In this document: piece after piece, positions 6,588 to 12,591 of the stretch
Layout: each line of letters starts with the position of its first letter
Position numbering within the stretch: position 1 is the first letter of the stretch
Assembly: GCA_937876095.1 (NCBI GenBank)
Contig: CALFIE010000094.1
Location: forward strand, 1 to 12,591
Length of the DNA stretch: 12,591 nucleotides
Direction: 5' to 3'
Origin: an uncultured Flavobacteriales bacterium
GTDB taxonomy: Bacteria; Bacteroidota; Bacteroidia; Flavobacteriales; Weeksellaceae
Program-made: the position numbers and the translations under genes
Notes under the pieces: model-generated
Databases searched by the model: none
The model's input: the letters and a program-made list of their open reading frames with translations, nothing else
What the model was told of the DNA's origin: nothing

Positions 6588-7001
6588 ATGAAAATTCACA
6601 CCACAAATTATACCGACACTTTTATAGAAATTGCTGAAGATTGCCCTGTTTCGAGAGCGGAAATTCCGCCAATTAAACGCAACAAAACTTTAGCCAACAT
6701 TCAGTTAGAAATGGTTTTTAAAAATCCTTATCAATATACTTCAGACGAGGTTTTGTTTGAATGTTATGTTCAAAAAAATGATATTTCTGAAAGTGAAAAA
6801 CTGGAAGCCAAATCCCAATTTTTCTCTAAAGGACAGGCTTGTTTCAGATCTTCTGCGCTCACAAAACGCTACGGATTTGGTGTTCACAGCAATTCCGAAG
6901 GTAAAATCGCCTTGTTTCCTGTGGAAAGTGATGCATATCAAAATTTTTTGAAAGATGATACTATAACAAAAGTGAAAGCAATGCGAACTAAAAAAGCGTG
7001 A
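6588..7001 (+). CDS. DUF6157 family protein
   Basis: This 137-residue soluble protein begins MKIHTTNYTDTFIEIAEDCPV and has the conserved blocks KTLANIQLEMVFKNPYQYTSDEVLF, FFSKGQACFRSSALTKRYGFGVHSN and EGKIALFPVESDAYQNFL. I recognise this pattern as DUF6157, a widespread family without a known function. The length is normal and no signal peptide or membrane segment is seen. It is divergent from the aldo/keto reductase with 44 bp between the starts, so the two may share regulation. A 249-bp AT-rich gap follows. Confidence 0.82.
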   Translation: MKIHTTNYTDTFIEIAEDCPVSRAEIPPIKRNKTLANIQLEMVFKNPYQYTSDEVLFECYVQKNDISESEKLEAKSQFFSKGQACFRSSALTKRYGFGVHSNSEGKIALFPVESDAYQNFLKDDTITKVKAMRTKKA

Positions 7002-7054
7002 CCAAAATCACAATTACTCAAATTTAAAGCACGTTTAAATTTAAAATATATTCT

Positions 7055-7154
7055 AACATTAAGGAATTAAGAGTTTTTTCTTAATGTTTATTCATCAAAA
7101 TCAATTTATTGATTTCTTATTTATTAGATTTAATTTACTGAAATTCTTAATGTT
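7055..7154. repeat. Three copies of CTTAATGTT upstream of the copper ATPase
   Basis: AACATTAAG at 7055-7063 pairs perfectly with CTTAATGTT at 7080-7088 (16-nt spacer), and a third copy in the same orientation as the second lies at 7146-7154. Two copies share the longer form TTCTTAATGTT. They fill part of the 249-bp gap before the P-type ATPase and could be operator sites or a hairpin ending the DUF6157 transcript. AT-rich background makes chance possible. Confidence 0.45.
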
Positions 7155-7238
7155 AAAAAAAAGAATAAACAAGTTTATTTAATTAAGAAAATGAAAAATA
7201 TTTTTTTAAACAAAATTTAATCCTGCTTTTAGGTTTCG

Positions 7239-7246
7239 TAAATTTG
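7239..7246 (+). promoter_or_regulatory. -7 promoter box TAAATTTG directly in front of the copper ATPase ATG
   Basis: TAAATTTG matches TAnnTTTG, and TTTA lies 19 bp upstream as a three-of-four match to the -33 TTTG. The box ends only 4 nt before the ATG at 7251, whereas the pdhA, PAP2 and aldo/keto reductase boxes end 18-19 nt before theirs. If used, transcription would start at or very near the ATG and give a leaderless mRNA. Confidence 0.5.
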
Positions 7247-7250
7247 TACA

Positions 7251-9770
7251 ATGGAAAATTCTAACCAAAATCCGATCCCACCAAAAGACCGCATTTCACC
7301 AAGCTCCGTATATTTTTGTCCTATGGAATGTGAAGGTGAAAAAGTCTATTTCACGCAAGGAAAACGTTGCCCTGTTTGCAATATGTATTTGGTTCCGATC
7401 GAGGAAAAAGAAGGCTTCAAAAAATCTGAAAAAACACTCGAATCTCAAATCTCCAATCTAGAATCTCGAATTGGCGATTTTTTTTGTCCGATGTTCTGCG
7501 AAGGCGATAAAACTTACGATTCTGATATTGGTTGCCCAATTTGTCATATGCATTTGCAGGAAATAACACCTGAACTTGTTCAAAGTTCAAAAGTACCTAT
7601 TCATAGTTCTTCATCTAAACAAAATCTCGAATCTTCCAAAGGAAGATATTATTGCCCGATGTTTTGTGAAGGCGACAAAACCTATCCTGAAAATGTAGGT
7701 TGCCCAATTTGCGGAATGGATTTGGTGAAAATCACGAGAAACAACGATGAATCCGAAGATGATACCTACAAAATTTTACAAAGAAAATTTTGGATTTCAG
7801 CAATTTTCACGGTGCCAATTTTCGTTTTATCTATGGGTGGAATGTTTTTTGACCTCCCCATTTCTGCGAAAATGTCTGGAATTTTGCAACTTATATTCAC
7901 TATTCCGATTGTGTTTTACACAGGATGGTTTTTGTTCAAAAGAGCATTTGTTTCTTTCAAAACGTGGAATCTCAATATGTTTTCGCTGATTGGTTTAGGA
8001 GCAGGAACTGCCTTTATTTATAGTGTTTTTGCGCTCATTTTCCCAAATTTGGTTCCCGCAGAATTTATACAAAATCACCACGAAACACCACTCTATTTTG
8101 AAGCAGTTGCGGTGATTTTGACTTTAGTAATTTTTGGACAAATGCTCGAAGCAAAAGCACACAAAAAAACAGGAAATGCGATCAAAGATTTGATGAATTT
8201 GGCACCAAAAGAAGCACATCTTATTGTAGAAAATTCTGAAAAAAATATTTTGGTTTCAAAAATCAAAGTTGGTGATATTTTGCGCGTAAAACCAGGCGAA
8301 AAAATTCCGGTAGATGGTGAAATTACTGATGGAAACACTACCATAGACGAAAGTATGATTACAGGAGAACCTATTTCTTTAGAAAAAAAATTGGGAGACA
8401 AAGTAACATCTGGAACCATCAATGGAAACCAAGTTTTCCTGATGAAAACCGAAAAAATTGGTAAAGACACGCTGCTTTCTCAGATCATCGAAATGGTAAA
8501 TACAGCAAGTAGATCCAGAGCTCCCATACAAAAACTGACCGACCAAGTTTCCAAAGTTTTTGTTCCTGTTGTTGTAGTAATTTCGCTGTTGACTTTTGTT
8601 TTTTGGTATTTTTTTGGAGGCGATGGAAAAACCATTTTTGCGCTCGTAAATGCTTTGGCTGTGCTTATTGTAGCTTGTCCTTGCGCACTTGGTTTGGCTA
8701 CACCTATGTCTGTGATGGTCGGAATTGGTAAAGGTGCCAAAAACGGAATTTTGATAAAAAATGCAGAAGCTTTAGAAGAAATGAGCAAAATTAATGTCCT
8801 AATTACCGACAAAACGGGCACTTTAACCGAAGGAAAAGCATCTCTGATGCATTTATTTTTTGAAAAATATACCAAAAATGAGGTACTTCAATTGGCTGCA
8901 TCGCTCAATCAGAATTCAGAACATCCGCTTTCTAATGCCGTTTTAAAAGCTTTTAGAGAACATAATGAGGTGGAAAAACTACCTTCAACTTTTAAAGAAG
9001 TCAAAAATTTTGAAAATATTTCGGGAAGAGGAATTTATGGTGAAATTGATGGCAAAAAAGTATTCCTCGTCAATCGAAATTATGTGAAAGACTCCATAGA
9101 AATTTCCGCGAATTTGCTTCAGCAAGCTGAAAATTTAGAAAATAACGCAAACACCGTTTCTATTTTAATCATTGATAAAAAGGCAGTTGCAGTTTTTGGT
9201 TTTAAAGATAAATTGAAAGATAATGCCAAAAAATCCATTGAATTTTTTCAGAAAAAAGGCATAGAAATCGTTATGATGACCGGTGATAATGAGCAAACTG
9301 CAAAATTGGTGGCCGAAACTTTAGGAATAAAAAAATATGTGGCAAATTGCTTACCACAAGATAAAATAAACGAAGTAGAAAAATTACAAAAACTAGGCAA
9401 CAAAGTGGCGATGTGTGGAGACGGAATCAATGATGCTCCTGCTTTGGCAAAAGCAGACGTAGGAATTGCAATGAGTACAGGTACTGATATTTCAATGAAT
9501 TCGGCAGAAATTACTTTGCTAAAAGGCGATATTTTATCGGCTGCGAAAGCCAAAATTTTGAGTGACCAAATGATGAAAAATGTGAAAGAAAACCTATTTT
9601 TCGCCTTTGCTTACAACACGCTTGGAATTCCGATTGCGGCAGGTTTGCTCTACCCTTTTTTCGGGATTTTGCTCTCACCTATGATTGCGGCTGCTGCTAT
9701 GAGTTTTTCATCGGTTTCGGTGATTGCTAATTCTCTGCGATTGAATCGCGTAAGATTGGATATTTCATAA
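7251..9770 (+). CDS. copA: Copper-exporting P1B-type ATPase with three N-terminal metal-binding repeats
   Basis: This 839-residue inner-membrane pump uses ATP to move metal, most likely Cu+, out of the cytoplasm. The core is complete: TGEP (371-374), the intramembrane CPC (476-478), phosphorylation site DKTGT with Asp520, the SEHPL motif (His558-Pro559), MTGDN (676-680) and GDGINDAP (723-730). Copper specificity (P1B-1) is supported by CPC, by YN in the seventh helix (788-789) and by MSFSS in the eighth (817-821). The N-terminus has no classical GMTCxxC domain; instead three cysteine-rich repeats of about 28 residues occur at 22-50, 78-105 and 134-161, each of the form CPMxCEG...CPxCxM. They resemble the 'heavy-metal binding domain' (CPMHPEV..CPiCGM) in variant form. 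Linkers of 28-29 residues join the repeats. The start at 7251 is chosen because repeat 1 begins at residue 22. It stands alone, with no CopZ or regulator gene next to it. Confidence 0.94.
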   Translation: MENSNQNPIPPKDRISPSSVYFCPMECEGEKVYFTQGKRCPVCNMYLVPIEEKEGFKKSEKTLESQISNLESRIGDFFCPMFCEGDKTYDSDIGCPICHMHLQEITPELVQSSKVPIHSSSSKQNLESSKGRYYCPMFCEGDKTYPENVGCPICGMDLVKITRNNDESEDDTYKILQRKFWISAIFTVPIFVLSMGGMFFDLPISAKMSGILQLIFTIPIVFYTGWFLFKRAFVSFKTWNLNMFSLIGLGAGTAFIYSVFALIFPNLVPAEFIQNHHETPLYFEAVAVILTLVIFGQMLEAKAHKKTGNAIKDLMNLAPKEAHLIVENSEKNILVSKIKVGDILRVKPGEKIPVDGEITDGNTTIDESMITGEPISLEKKLGDKVTSGTINGNQVFLMKTEKIGKDTLLSQIIEMVNTASRSRAPIQKLTDQVSKVFVPVVVVISLLTFVFWYFFGGDGKTIFALVNALAVLIVACPCALGLATPMSVMVGIGKGAKNGILIKNAEALEEMSKINVLITDKTGTLTEGKASLMHLFFEKYTKNEVLQLAASLNQNSEHPLSNAVLKAFREHNEVEKLPSTFKEVKNFENISGRGIYGEIDGKKVFLVNRNYVKDSIEISANLLQQAENLENNANTVSILIIDKKAVAVFGFKDKLKDNAKKSIEFFQKKGIEIVMMTGDNEQTAKLVAETLGIKKYVANCLPQDKINEVEKLQKLGNKVAMCGDGINDAPALAKADVGIAMSTGTDISMNSAEITLLKGDILSAAKAKILSDQMMKNVKENLFFAFAYNTLGIPIAAGLLYPFFGILLSPMIAAAAMSFSSVSVIANSLRLNRVRLDIS

Positions 9771-9860
9771 ACACAAAAAACACAACGTTTTTTTCACAAA
9801 GAACACAAATTTTGAAAATATTTGTGACCTTTGTGTAAACTTAGTGCCTTTGTGTTAAAA
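9771..9860. repeat. Palindromic CTTTGTG-type intergenic repeat
   Basis: CACAAAGAACACAAAT at 9795-9810 pairs with ATTTGTGACCTTTGTG at 9820-9835 in 14 of 16 positions around a 9-nt loop. A second CCTTTGTGTTAAA-like copy follows (9846-9858), and CACAAA-rich copies in the opposite sense precede it. This occupies nearly the whole gap between the ATPase and the sirtuin. The wording, with GTGACCTTTGTGTAAAC and AGTGCCTTTGTG, looks like a dispersed Bacteroidota intergenic repeat, and may also end the ATPase transcript; both are inference. Confidence 0.65.
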
Positions 9861-9883
9861 TAATTTATGTGCTAAAAAATTTT

Positions 9884-10570
9884 ATGAAAAAAAAACTCGT
9901 AGTACTTTCTGGAGCGGGAATTTCGGCAGAAAGTGGTATTTCTACTTTCAGAGATTCCAATGGACTTTGGGAAAATCACCGTATTGAAGATGTAGCATCA
10001 CCAGAAGGATTTCGTAGAAATCCACAATTGGTTTTGGATTTCTATAATTTGCGCCGTAAACAATTGCAAGAAGTACAACCAAATCTTGCCCACGAAATTT
10101 TAGCAGAACTACAAAATGATTTTGAGGTACAAATAATTACCCAAAATGTAGACGATTTGCACGAAAGAGCAGGTTCTAACAACGTTTTGCATTTACACGG
10201 AGAACTGAAAAAAGTGCGTTCTGTGAAAGACGAAAACCATATTTTGGATTGGAAAGGAGATTGTAATTTAGGAGATTTAGACGAATTTGGAAACCAACTT
10301 CGACCACATATTGTGTGGTTTGGTGAAATGGTTCCTGAAATGGAAAAAGCCGCTAAAATAGCTTCAGATGCAGACATTTTCATTGTAATTGGGACTTCTA
10401 TGCAAGTCTATCCTGCTGCAAGTTTGATTGATTTTGTACCAATAAATGCCCAAAAATTTGTAATTGACCCCAATTTGGAGAACAAATATACCAATCAAAA
10501 GCATTTTTTGAAAACATCCGCAACAGAAGGAATGAAAATTTTGAAAAATAAATTATTAACAAACCTTTAA
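9884..10570 (+). CDS. cobB: SIR2-family NAD-dependent protein deacylase (class III-like sirtuin)
   Basis: This 228-residue enzyme removes acyl groups from protein lysines using NAD+. The NAD-binding start is LVVLSGAGISAESGISTFRD with GAGIS at 10-14, the TQNVDDLH motif is at 86-93, the catalytic His is His105 in HLHG, and VIGTSMQVYPAA is at 168-179. Tyr54 and Arg57 in DFYNLRR match the Y/R pair of class III sirtuins, which favour succinyl, malonyl or glutaryl groups besides acetyl. Only one cysteine is present in the region where zinc-binding sirtuins have two CxxC pairs, so the zinc site appears lost, as in some other Bacteroidota homologues I recall. A GTG at 9869 would add five residues, but the ATG at 9884 places GAGIS at the usual distance and is preferred. 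The gene is preceded by the repeat element and followed by a hairpin terminator. Confidence 0.93.
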   Translation: MKKKLVVLSGAGISAESGISTFRDSNGLWENHRIEDVASPEGFRRNPQLVLDFYNLRRKQLQEVQPNLAHEILAELQNDFEVQIITQNVDDLHERAGSNNVLHLHGELKKVRSVKDENHILDWKGDCNLGDLDEFGNQLRPHIVWFGEMVPEMEKAAKIASDADIFIVIGTSMQVYPAASLIDFVPINAQKFVIDPNLENKYTNQKHFLKTSATEGMKILKNKLLTNL

Positions 10571-10590
10571 CTTTTACATTAACAGAATTG

Positions 10591-10614
10591 AAAAAGAAAA
10601 TCATTTTCTTTTTT
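10591..10614 (+). terminator. Hairpin terminator after the sirtuin gene
   Basis: AAAAAGAAAA (10591-10600) and TTTTCTTTTT (10604-10613) form a perfect 10-bp stem with a 3-nt loop, 20 nt behind the sirtuin stop codon, ending in a T run. The stem has only one G-C pair, so it may be weak. As it is an A/T stem it could act in either direction. Confidence 0.6.
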
Positions 10615-10649
10615 AATTTATAAAATATTGATAATCAGTATTAAAAAAG

Positions 10650-10658
10650 TTATCCACA
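10650..10658 (+). other. Single perfect DnaA box TTATCCACA
   Basis: TTATCCACA is the consensus DnaA-binding sequence. It lies between the sirtuin terminator and the deacetylase gene. No second perfect box was noticed nearby and dnaA or dnaN is not here, so it is probably not an origin; it might be a regulatory site or chance. Confidence 0.4.
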
Positions 10659-10684
10659 ATAATCAATTCTTTCTGAAAATCCAT

Positions 10685-10692
10685 TATTTTTG
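10685..10692 (+). promoter_or_regulatory. -7 promoter box TATTTTTG for the polysaccharide deacetylase
   Basis: TATTTTTG matches TAnnTTTG and would give a leader of about 50 nt before the ATG at 10749. A weaker TACATTTT at 10741-10748, touching the ATG, is an alternative. No clear -33 element was found for either. Confidence 0.35.
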
Positions 10693-10748
10693 TTGTAATA
10701 ATTTAACGTTTATTAACATTATTTAACAATTTAATTCCTTTACATTTT

Positions 10749-11600
10749 ATGAAAAAAACTTTTGCAGAAAAGTCCAATCTTTTGGCTTTTCTTGGGGTGG
10801 TTGCAGTGATGAGTGCAGCCGCAATTTTGCTTAACAGTTGCAACAAAAAAACTGAAAAACCAACGGTAAAAAACACCAAAAATCCTACTCCAAATGCAGA
10901 AGTTGAAAAAGATAAAGTCGTCGGAAACAAGCGTGCAATTTATCTTACGTTAGATGATGGTCCTAATAAAGGAACCGAAAATTTACTGAAAATTATACAC
11001 GAAAGAAACATACCTATAACTGCTTTTGTAGTAGGTAAACACGTGTATGGAAGCCGAAAACAACAAACAGATTTCGAAATTTTAAAAACCGATTCTCTGA
11101 TAGAATTGGCAAATCATAGTTATACTCACGCTAACAATAAGTACGCAGAGTTTTACAAAAATCCTGAAATGGTGGTCCAAGATTTCAATCAGGCAAAAGA
11201 CAGCCTACATTTCAAAAATAATTTTGCCAGAACTCCAGGTAGAAATATTTGGCGAACCAACGAAATTTCTTAAACCGACCTGAAATCTTCTACAGAAGCA
11301 GGAAACCAACTACAAAACGCAGGTTACAAAGTAATTGGTTGGGATCTGGAGTGGAAACCTACCGCAAAAATGCAGCTAAAAGGAACTCACCAGGAAATGC
11401 TGAAAAAAGTAGATAGCATTTTCTTCAACGATTTAGAAAAAACCTCTAGAAATTTGGTTTTTCTTACGCACGATCAGTATTTAGCCGATGAAAATTCGGT
11501 GAGAGAACTCAATCTCTTCTTGCAAAAATTGCAAGAAAGCAAACGTTTCGAGTTCAAAAAACTATCTGCATATCCACACATCAATGAAATTTTGAATTAA
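10749..11600 (+). pseudogene. Polysaccharide deacetylase lipoprotein with one in-frame stop
   Basis: The frame from the ATG at 10749 to 11600 is a 283-residue NodB-type carbohydrate esterase 4, interrupted once by TAA at codon 175 (11271-11273). Such enzymes remove acetyl groups from peptidoglycan or other GlcNAc polymers outside the cytoplasm. The N-terminus is a lipoprotein signal: MKKTF, a hydrophobic stretch, then lipobox LNSC with Cys31. Motif 1 is TLDDGP (67-72, Asp69/Asp70), motif 2 is HSYTH (123-127) and motif 3 is RTPGRN (161-166). After the stop the same frame continues with sense: TDLKSSTEAGNQLQNAGYKVIGWDLEW (motif 4-like) and LVFLTHDQY (motif 5). AAA to TAA, a single base, would explain it. 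The stop separates motifs 1-3 from 4-5, so a truncated product would probably be inactive. A sequencing error, a recent loss or readthrough are all possible. Confidence 0.85.
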
Positions 11601-11670
11601 AAAATTCTAACTTTTTGAAATTTTGGCAGTACTTTAACAGTTTAAAAATCAGCCGAGTAAATTAAATTGC

Positions 11671-11678
11671 TACCTTTA
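11671..11678 (+). promoter_or_regulatory. Possible -7 box TACCTTTA for dodecin
   Basis: TACCTTTA differs from TAnnTTTG in the last base only and ends 27 nt before the dodecin ATG. No -33 element is clear, so this is weak. Confidence 0.3.
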
Positions 11679-11705
11679 TACCAATAATTTTAAAAAATAT
11701 AAAAT

Positions 11706-11915
11706 ATGGCAATTGTAAAAGTAATAGAAGTAATTGCAACTTCTCCCTTAAGTTTTGATGACGCTGTGAAAAACGCAGTAGAAGAAGTTTCTAAAAGCAT
11801 CAAAAACATAGATTCTGTGTACGTAAAAGATATGAAAGTGCACGTAAAAGATGGTAAAATCTCAACCTATGGTTGTGTTTGCAAAGTATCTTTCAGAGTA
11901 GAAAAAGCGGATTAG
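11706..11915 (+). CDS. Dodecin family flavin-binding protein
   Basis: This 69-residue protein has the length and pattern of dodecins, which form hollow dodecamers that store flavins (or CoA) and buffer free flavin: VKVIEVIATSPLSFDDAVKNAVEEVSKSIKNIDSVYVKDMKV, then DGKISTYGCVCKVSFRVE. One helix lies between beta-strands 1 and 2, as in the family. The position that in characterised dodecins carries the flavin-stacking tryptophan (just after the helix, 'SVxV') appears to be Tyr39 here, and the protein has no Trp at all. Two cysteines (57, 59) lie in the last strand. It stands alone between the deacetylase and a convergent gene, with a shared terminator behind it. Confidence 0.9.
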   Translation: MAIVKVIEVIATSPLSFDDAVKNAVEEVSKSIKNIDSVYVKDMKVHVKDGKISTYGCVCKVSFRVEKAD

Positions 11916-11933
11916 ATTTTCATCTTTCCAAAT

Positions 11934-11961
11934 AAAAAGAGCAGAAATTTCTACTCTTTTT
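11934..11961. terminator. Bidirectional terminator between dodecin and the unknown gene
   Basis: AAAAAGAG (11934-11941) pairs with CTCTTTTT (11954-11961); inside, AGAAA pairs with TTTCT after one C-A mismatch. The A and T runs at the two ends are part of the stem and serve both strands. It lies 18 nt behind the dodecin stop and directly abuts the minus-strand stop codon at 11963-11965. Confidence 0.8.
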
Positions 11962-11962
11962 C

Positions 11963-12481
11963 TCATAAAATTTGTTCTATTTTTTCGATCATTTCTATGG
12001 GATTTTCTAAGGCCCTATTAATTTTGATGGTCAATTTTTTATTCTCAAAATTCAAAAAATATAATTTTTCATCTTTGAAAATATGGATAATTTGCATCAG
12101 CTTTTCTTTTGGCAAATCTTTAGAATCAATAAAAAAAGGACTTGGGATTTCTTTTTTCAAATCAGATGACAGCAAAATTCTTTTCAAGGGATTGTCAGAA
12201 ATAGTGATTTCACCCGGTCTGTAGATGTGTTCTACCAAAATTTCAGTTGAAATATTATCTGTACCATCACCTTGAAAGTAAATAGAATTTCTTGAGGGTG
12301 TTTTCTTTAAAAATTTCAAAACCAACAATTTTTGATTATCATTTTTGGTGGCTACCAAATCAAACCCAAAACTATTGCACTCTCCTTCTATTTTGAAATC
12401 TTTCAAAATATGCTCTAAGTGATTTGCGAATTTTTTATTTTCAATAAAAAATGGGGAGGAATCTTCTTCAAAATGAATCAT
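11963..12481 (-). CDS. Hypothetical protein, 172 residues
   Basis: I do not recognise this protein. It starts MIHFEEDSSPFFIENKKF at 12481 and is soluble, without a signal peptide or membrane segment. The first half suggests alternating strands (GFDLVATKNDNQKLLVLKFLKK); the second has KDEKLYFLNFENKKLTIKINRA and a C-terminal helix (IEMIEKIEQIL). It is rich in Lys, Ile, Glu and Asn, like its neighbours, and there are no cysteine clusters or known catalytic motifs; the one Cys is Cys35. Codon use matches the flavobacterial part, the frame is open and closed by a proper terminator, so it is probably a real gene. A TATTTTTA, close to the -7 box, lies 13 nt upstream of the start (12495-12502). The upstream 110 bp to the window end hold no other gene that I can see. 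Confidence 0.65.
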   Translation of the reverse strand: MIHFEEDSSPFFIENKKFANHLEHILKDFKIEGECNSFGFDLVATKNDNQKLLVLKFLKKTPSRNSIYFQGDGTDNISTEILVEHIYRPGEITISDNPLKRILLSSDLKKEIPSPFFIDSKDLPKEKLMQIIHIFKDEKLYFLNFENKKLTIKINRALENPIEMIEKIEQIL

Positions 12482-12591
12482 TAATTTTTTTTAATAAAAA
12501 TACAATTTTTTATTTAATTAAGAGTACTGATTAAATTTTATTTGATTATCCGTTTAATTACCCATCCCTGTAATGTTAGCAATAATAAGCC

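Noticed and set aside
6123..6606. Other overlapping frames across the broken reductase, including an extended start at 6606
   Set aside because: They are shadows of the reductase or result from the frameshift; the extended start would overlap the divergent DUF6157 gene.
7055..7088. Inverted repeat as an intrinsic terminator of DUF6157
   Set aside because: The stem has only one G-C pair and a 16-nt spacer, and the T run lies within the spacer rather than after the stem, so the terminator reading is weak; it is kept as a repeat.
10571..10748. Replication origin suggested by DnaA box and AT-rich DNA
   Set aside because: Only one perfect DnaA box, and no dnaA, dnaN or iteron cluster.
1..12591. 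Defence system, CRISPR array, prophage, insertion sequence or toxin-antitoxin pair
   Set aside because: No spaced repeats, transposase, integrase, phage structural gene or small paired genes were seen; the BlaI-PAP2-DUF4153 group has no nuclease or toxin features.

Overview
Two sequences of different character are joined in this window. Bases 1 to about 700 are richer in G+C and carry, on the minus strand, the end of a TRM11-like SAM-dependent methyltransferase and the start of ribosomal protein L27 (rpmA). Their protein style resembles Candidatus Saccharibacteria (TM7/Patescibacteria). From about 700 to the end the DNA is strongly AT-rich, has Bacteroidota-type promoters (TAnnTTTG boxes, no clear Shine-Dalgarno sites) and encodes proteins typical of Flavobacteriia, probably the Chryseobacterium/Cloacibacterium group (Weeksellaceae). 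The switch falls inside a low-complexity, inverted-repeat intergenic stretch, exactly where the flavobacterial pdh operon should continue with its E2 gene. I read this as a chimeric contig joining two community members rather than a natural neighbourhood. The taxonomic calls are inference from protein style and need a database search.

Layout of the flavobacterial part: pdhA (pyruvate dehydrogenase E1 alpha, minus strand). Then a plus-strand run of a PAP2-like membrane phosphatase, a BlaI/MecI-family repressor with a polylysine tail and a DUF4153 membrane protein, closed by a strong bidirectional terminator. The convergent gene is a small glycine-rich RRM RNA-binding protein. After a 417-bp gap without a recognisable gene comes an aldo/keto reductase broken by a frameshift in an 11-A tract, divergent from a DUF6157 gene. 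Next are a Cu+-type P1B ATPase with three N-terminal cysteine-rich metal-binding repeats, a palindromic intergenic repeat, a zinc-cysteine-less sirtuin, a polysaccharide deacetylase lipoprotein interrupted by one in-frame TAA, a dodecin, and a minus-strand gene of unknown function ending at a shared bidirectional terminator.

The genes are mostly independent housekeeping or stress functions: acetyl-CoA supply (pdhA), copper export (copA-like ATPase), protein deacylation (sirtuin), envelope or glycan processing (PAP2, deacetylase), flavin storage (dodecin) and RNA binding (RRM protein). I found no CRISPR array, tRNA, rRNA, insertion sequence, phage gene or defence locus, and nothing that clearly amounts to a new biological system. 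The points most worth checking are the chimeric junction, the two broken genes, the triple metal-binding N-terminus and very short leader of the copper ATPase, the intergenic repeats, and the unrecognised 172-residue protein.
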